Shown piece by piece: positions 60,230 through 64,000 of a stretch of DNA of 64,000 nt. The stretch is taken from the IMG/VR virus record IMGVR_UViG_3300032296_003714, positions 1 through 64,000 of that record. One strand, given 5' to 3'. The stretch is from a virus. Both the position numbers and the translations under genes were made by a program. How positions within the stretch are numbered: position 1 is the stretch's first letter; each line of letters opens with the position of its first letter. The notes beneath the pieces are model-generated. The model saw only the letters and a program-made list of their open reading frames with translations, was not told the origin of the DNA and ran no database searches.

Positions 60230-63200
60230 ATGGCAACAGTACAAACTAATCAGAAAGTGTTTGTTTCTCCAGGTGTCTATACCTCAGAAACAGATTTGTC
60301 TTTTGTGGCTCAGAGTGTGGGTGTAACTACACTTGGTTTGGTTGGTGAGACTCTTAAGGGTCCAGCATTCGAACCTATTTTCATAACAAATTACGACGAG
60401 TTCCAAGCGTTCTTCGGAGGCTCAGAACCAACAAAATTTGTGAATACACAAATACCAAAATATGAAGCTTCATATATAGCTAAATCATATTTACAACAAT
60501 CTAACCAACTTTTCGTAACAAGAGTTTTAGGTTTATCAGGATACGACGCGGGTCCTTCTTGGACTTTAAAAGTCACGGCTAATGTTGACCCTGGAACAAT
60601 CGGGCTTGACCCAGCTGTAGGAACTCCGTGGACAATCAACTTTTCTGGTGTTGCTTCTGCAGATACGGTAACTCTAATAGGTTCTCTCCCTGATGAAATT
60701 AATAACTTGTTGAATACTCAGTATAGATTAAGTGATGGAAGTACTTCATCATTCAATCAAGACTTTAGTAATACACTCGATGCTTTTGCAACAACACCTA
60801 GTACAACAGGAACAACCGCAATAGTGTACGGTTCTATACCAAGTGCAGATTATGTAAGTCTAACATCTTTTCGTTCAACATTAACAAATGTATTTGGTGT
60901 TGATTCACTAAACTTAGATAATAATGATTTGTCTAGTAGTGACAATTACTCTTGGTTATATTCTAATTTCTCTAACTATAGTGGAAATGATTATTCAGGT
61001 TTCTCATTTGACTATATAGTGACAAGTTTTACAACAGGTGCTTCATCAACATATTCAGGTACCCTATCAGGTAATGTATATACATATTCAGGAAGTGCTT
61101 ACTCACAATATAATAATTTAGTTATCGCTACATTACGTTCTAGAGGTATTTCACTATATGATAGTAATAATCATGGACCACAGTATGAAGTTTCAGGAAC
61201 AACAGATTTGGAAATGGTTTGTACTGGTTCTTATTCGGGAGTATCAAGCAATCCATATTCAACATTCTTACTTTCAGGTGTGACAAAAGATGGTGACGAT
61301 TTCTCATTTGAAACATCATTGTCAAGTGTTAGTAGTAAGTTCTTACCAAAAGTTTTAGGATATGATAACTTCGGTAAATCAAGAAATGAAGTTCCAGTTT
61401 TCGTTGAGGAGATTTATCCTGTAGCTTTAGATTACCTTTACGACAAAGGTTATATCCGTGGTTTAAGTTGTGATTTAATTGCATTACCTGCAGCTAGTAC
61501 ATATAACGCAGATTCAATAGCTTGGAATCTTGAAAAATATACGACCCCTACTTCACCTTTTATTGTTTCAGAATTGAGAGGTAATAAAGTTTACAAATTA
61601 TTCAGATTTATTTCTATATCTGATGGTACTTCTGCAAACACTGAAATAAAGGTATCAATAGCAAATATTTCTTTTGCTAACTTATCTTTTGATGTATTAG
61701 TAAGAAGTTTCTTTGACACAGACCAAAACCCTGTGGTTATCGAGAAATATACAAATTGTACTATGGACCCAGCATCTAATAGTTTCGTAGGTAAGAAAAT
61801 AGGTTCTTTTGATGGAGAATACCCATTGGTTTCAAAATATATCATGGTTGAAATGTCCAAAGAAGCTCCTATAGATGCTTTACCTTGTGGATTCTATGGA
61901 TATGACCAAAGAATTTATGATACAACATCTAACTTATCACCTGTACCAGTGTATAAAACAAAATACGATTATCCTGGTGAACCAGTGTTTAACCCTCCTT
62001 TCGGTATTACCGCTTACGGAGCTAGTGTTAACGATTCTCCTGGTGATAATGTAAGAAGAACTTATTTAGGATTTTCAACTGTAGTAGGTGTTGATGAATC
62101 TTTCTTACAATATAAAGGTAAACAAAACCCTTCAGCTGCAACATGGGGAGTAGCATATGATTCTGTACCTTGGAATTATCTTACTCAAGGTTTCCATATG
62201 GACTCAGGAGCAACTGTTGTATCAATAGGTTCAGAATACGTGACTAGCGGAACTGCAGCATTCCAATGCGGAAGTGCGGAGTTCAGAGCAGAACCTGATA
62301 CTCAAGAAAATCCATACTATTATATCTACTCAAGAAAATACACAGTATGTTTTGCGGGTGGATTTGACGGATGGGATATCTATAGAGAATATAGGACAAA
62401 CCAAGATAGATTTAGACTTGGAGCGGCAGGTTACTTAGCAGGTGCTGCACCATCAACAAGATACCCAACAGCAACTGGTCAAGGTATGTTTAAGAGAATT
62501 GTGGTAGCCAAAAATACTCAAGACTTTGCAAACACTGACTACTACGCTTACCTATTAGGTATTCTATCTTTCTCAAACCCTGAATCTACAAACATCAATG
62601 TTTTTGCAACATCAAGTATTGATTATGTAAACAATGGTAAACTTGTGGAACAGGCGGTTAACATGGTACAGTTCTCAAGAGCGGACTCTGTGTACATCGC
62701 AACAACTCCTGACTACCCAATGTATCAGCCAGATTCAACTGACCCTGAATTGATTATTCAACCTCAAGAGGCGGTAGATAACTTAGATAACACAGGTCTT
62801 GATTCAAACTATACAGCTACTTACTATCCATGGATTTTGGTTAGGGATACTGTTAACAATACACAATTATATCTTCCACCAACAGGTGAGGTTTGTAGAA
62901 ACTTGGCTCTTACAGATAACATCGCATTCCCTTGGTTCGCATCGGCGGGTTACACAAGAGGTCTTGTAAACTCTGTTAAGGCAAGAGTTAAACTAACTCA
63001 AGAAGGTAGAGATATTCTTTATCAAGGTAGAATCAACCCAATCGCAACTTTCTCTGATGTAGGAACTGTAATTTGGGGTAACAAAACTCTACAAGTTGCT
63101 GACTCAGCACTTAACAGATTGAATGTTAGAAGATTACTACTTCAGGCTCGTAAGTTGATTTCAGCGGTAGCAGTTAGATTGTTGTTCGAACAAAACGACC

Positions 63201-63424
63201 AAATCGTTAGACAACAGTTCTTGGATAGTGTTAACCCAATCCTTGATTCAATCAGAAGAGACAGAGGTCTTTATGACTTCAGAGTAACGGTTTCTTCTTC
63301 ACCTGAAGATTTGGATAGAAACACACTAACAGGTAGAATTTATCTAAAACCAACGAAAGCACTTGAATTCATTGAGATTGAGTTCTTGATTACACCAACA
63401 GGTGCTTCGTTTGAAAATATCTAA
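60230..63424 (+). CDS. 18: Tail sheath protein, T4 gp18-like
   Basis: Contractile tail sheath subunit. The N-terminus KVFVSPGVYTSETDLSFVAQSVGVTTLGLVGETLKGPAFEP and the following YDEFQAFFGG, SYIAKSYLQQSNQLFVTRVLG are the family start. The C-terminus has FDVGT-type blocks, NRLNVRRLLLQARKLISAVAVRLLFEQND, and LDSIRRDRGLYDFRVTVSSSPEDLDRNTLTGRIYLKPTKALEFIEIEF, the handshake region. At 1064 residues it is about 400 longer than T4 gp18 (659); the extra is in the Ser/Tyr-rich middle, about 120-700, which should lie on the outside of the tail. C-rich codons indicate high expression. A terminator follows. Confidence 0.95.
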   Translation: MATVQTNQKVFVSPGVYTSETDLSFVAQSVGVTTLGLVGETLKGPAFEPIFITNYDEFQAFFGGSEPTKFVNTQIPKYEASYIAKSYLQQSNQLFVTRVLGLSGYDAGPSWTLKVTANVDPGTIGLDPAVGTPWTINFSGVASADTVTLIGSLPDEINNLLNTQYRLSDGSTSSFNQDFSNTLDAFATTPSTTGTTAIVYGSIPSADYVSLTSFRSTLTNVFGVDSLNLDNNDLSSSDNYSWLYSNFSNYSGNDYSGFSFDYIVTSFTTGASSTYSGTLSGNVYTYSGSAYSQYNNLVIATLRSRGISLYDSNNHGPQYEVSGTTDLEMVCTGSYSGVSSNPYSTFLLSGVTKDGDDFSFETSLSSVSSKFLPKVLGYDNFGKSRNEVPVFVEEIYPVALDYLYDKGYIRGLSCDLIALPAASTYNADSIAWNLEKYTTPTSPFIVSELRGNKVYKLFRFISISDGTSANTEIKVSIANISFANLSFDVLVRSFFDTDQNPVVIEKYTNCTMDPASNSFVGKKIGSFDGEYPLVSKYIMVEMSKEAPIDALPCGFYGYDQRIYDTTSNLSPVPVYKTKYDYPGEPVFNPPFGITAYGASVNDSPGDNVRRTYLGFSTVVGVDESFLQYKGKQNPSAATWGVAYDSVPWNYLTQGFHMDSGATVVSIGSEYVTSGTAAFQCGSAEFRAEPDTQENPYYYIYSRKYTVCFAGGFDGWDIYREYRTNQDRFRLGAAGYLAGAAPSTRYPTATGQGMFKRIVVAKNTQDFANTDYYAYLLGILSFSNPESTNINVFATSSIDYVNNGKLVEQAVNMVQFSRADSVYIATTPDYPMYQPDSTDPELIIQPQEAVDNLDNTGLDSNYTATYYPWILVRDTVNNTQLYLPPTGEVCRNLALTDNIAFPWFASAGYTRGLVNSVKARVKLTQEGRDILYQGRINPIATFSDVGTVIWGNKTLQVADSALNRLNVRRLLLQARKLISAVAVRLLFEQNDQIVRQQFLDSVNPILDSIRRDRGLYDFRVTVSSSPEDLDRNTLTGRIYLKPTKALEFIEIEFLITPTGASFENI

Positions 63425-63443
63425 TAACAATTTAGATTATAGT

Positions 63444-63475
63444 AAAACCCCTCCATAGTGAGGGGTTTTTATTTT
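63444..63475 (+). terminator. Rho-independent terminator after tail sheath gene
   Basis: AAACCCCTC/GAGGGGTTT pairs around a six-base loop and is followed by TTTATTTTATTT. Confidence 0.9.
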
Positions 63476-63481
63476 ATTTAA

Positions 63482-63489
63482 TATTTATA
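63482..63489 (+). promoter_or_regulatory. Putative late promoter box TATTTATA
   Basis: The box ends four bases before the ATG at 63494, right after the sheath terminator. Confidence 0.45.
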
Positions 63490-63493
63490 AATC

Positions 63494-63871
63494 ATGAGAT
63501 ATATTATTTCTGAATCAAGATTGGAGGGAGCTCTGGAAAAAGTTTTTAATCAATATATAAATCTTGATGAGTTAAAATACTATCATCCTGTTGAGGAAAC
63601 AGAAGATGGTGAAGAATACGATGATACAAATAGAACTGCATTTTATTTAGGGGAAGACCCTTTGGATGGTGAACAGATTTTATGGTATTATGAGTGTGAT
63701 TATTTTGATGAAAATGCGGTAGATATAAGGAGAAACTGTCCATTGTTAAGAATAGAATCAAACATAAAAGATACATTTGACGGTATTTTTGGAGATTTTT
63801 GGGTTGAACCATTTAAGAAATGGATTAACTATTATTTGGATTTGAATGTCAAAAAAATTGATTATTTATAA
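63494..63871 (+). CDS. Unknown acidic protein with ISES-type N-terminus
   Basis: A 125-residue protein beginning MRYIISESRLEGALEKVFNQYI, a short beta strand and amphipathic helix similar to the N-termini of several other genes in this window. The rest is acidic and aromatic (EDGEEYDDTNRTAF; GEQILWYYECDYFDENAVDI; FWVEPFKKWINYYLDL). No domain is recognised. It stands after the tail sheath and before a HAD-type gene and may be packaged if the N-terminus is a targeting tag. Confidence 0.6.
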   Translation: MRYIISESRLEGALEKVFNQYINLDELKYYHPVEETEDGEEYDDTNRTAFYLGEDPLDGEQILWYYECDYFDENAVDIRRNCPLLRIESNIKDTFDGIFGDFWVEPFKKWINYYLDLNVKKIDYL

Positions 63872-63878
63872 GTTTTAA

Positions 63879-63886
63879 TATTTATA
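63879..63886 (+). promoter_or_regulatory. Putative late promoter box TATTTATA
   Basis: The box ends four bases before the ATG at 63891. Confidence 0.45.
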
Positions 63887-63890
63887 TCAT

Positions 63891-64000
63891 ATGGTTTACA
63901 TTATTAAAGAAGGTTTTAAGGATGAGGCAACACCAATAATGAAATATTATGCCTTTGATTGGGATGATAATATTGTTCACATGCCGACAAAGATTATGTT
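63891..64000 (+). CDS. HAD-superfamily phosphatase (3' partial)
   Basis: The first 36 residues of a gene cut by the window end. After a 17-residue N-terminal segment (MVYIIKEGFKDEATPIM) comes YYAFDWDDNIVHMPTKI, a HAD motif I with Asp23 and Asp25 as nucleophile and acid/base. An in-frame ATG at 63939 could be an alternative start that would drop the leading segment. Phosphatase identity rests on one motif; substrate unknown. Confidence 0.6.
   Translation, partial: MVYIIKEGFKDEATPIMKYYAFDWDDNIVHMPTKIM

Overview
This window is most simply read as about 64 kb of a T4-like contractile-tailed phage genome (myovirus type) infecting a Bacteroidota, probably flavobacteria-like, host. The T4-type morphogenetic genes are recognisable by sequence: portal gp20 (cut by the window start), prohead protease gp21, core/scaffold gp22, major capsid gp23, tail sheath gp18, neck-type gp13/14/15-like proteins, family B DNA polymerase gp43 and a gp55-like late sigma factor. 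The host is inferred from strong A+T richness, near absence of Shine-Dalgarno sequences, a host-type TTTG-N19-TAnnTTTG promoter in front of one exported protein, a Bacteroidota-style signal peptide ending in FAQ, and a phage-encoded ribosomal protein bS21 of Bacteroidota type.

Layout. 1-7.8 kb: head operon (portal, unknown, bS21 on the opposite strand, unknown, protease, small protein, 2OG-Fe(II) oxygenase, scaffold, capsid). 7.9-12.9 kb: accessory genes, several possibly packaged (OmpA-like, zinc-ribbon, Cys/Lys-rich proteins), plus a secreted moron-like gene. 12.9-18.6 kb, minus strand: tail/baseplate-type structural genes including a gp5-like OB-fold protein. 18.6-36.6 kb, minus strand: late sigma factor, PhoH, dUTPase, a DEDD exonuclease and a long run of overlapping glycosyltransferase, methyltransferase and sugar genes including UDP-galactopyranose mutase. 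36.7-41.7 kb: three fibre-like virion proteins (Cys-rich/LamG-like, Gly-Ser-Ser collagen-like, Thr-Pro-rich). 41.7-51.4 kb: a second, plus-strand glycosylation island opened by a GT60-type (hydroxyproline GlcNAc-transferase family) enzyme. 51.5-57.9 kb: DNA polymerase, then minus-strand neck protein, SNF2 helicase and SET-domain protein. 58-63.4 kb: neck/tail-completion-type proteins and tail sheath. The window ends inside a HAD-type phosphatase gene.

How it may work together. Head and tail genes are probably driven late by the gp55-like sigma factor through a recurrent upstream box, TATTTATN, seen in gene-sense orientation before about 17 genes on both strands; as written it is the reverse complement of T4's TATAAATA. 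The most striking feature is the amount of glycan machinery: about fifteen glycosyltransferase genes, five small-molecule-type methyltransferase domains, Glf, a HAD-nucleotidyltransferase fusion, and a prolyl-hydroxylase-like dioxygenase together with a GT60 enzyme. They lie on both sides of Pro/Thr-rich and Gly/Ser-rich fibre genes. My main hypothesis is a phage-encoded fibre glycosylation system, possibly including hydroxyproline-linked glycans. No intergenic gap exceeds 300 bases. I saw no tRNA genes, insertion sequences or CRISPR arrays.
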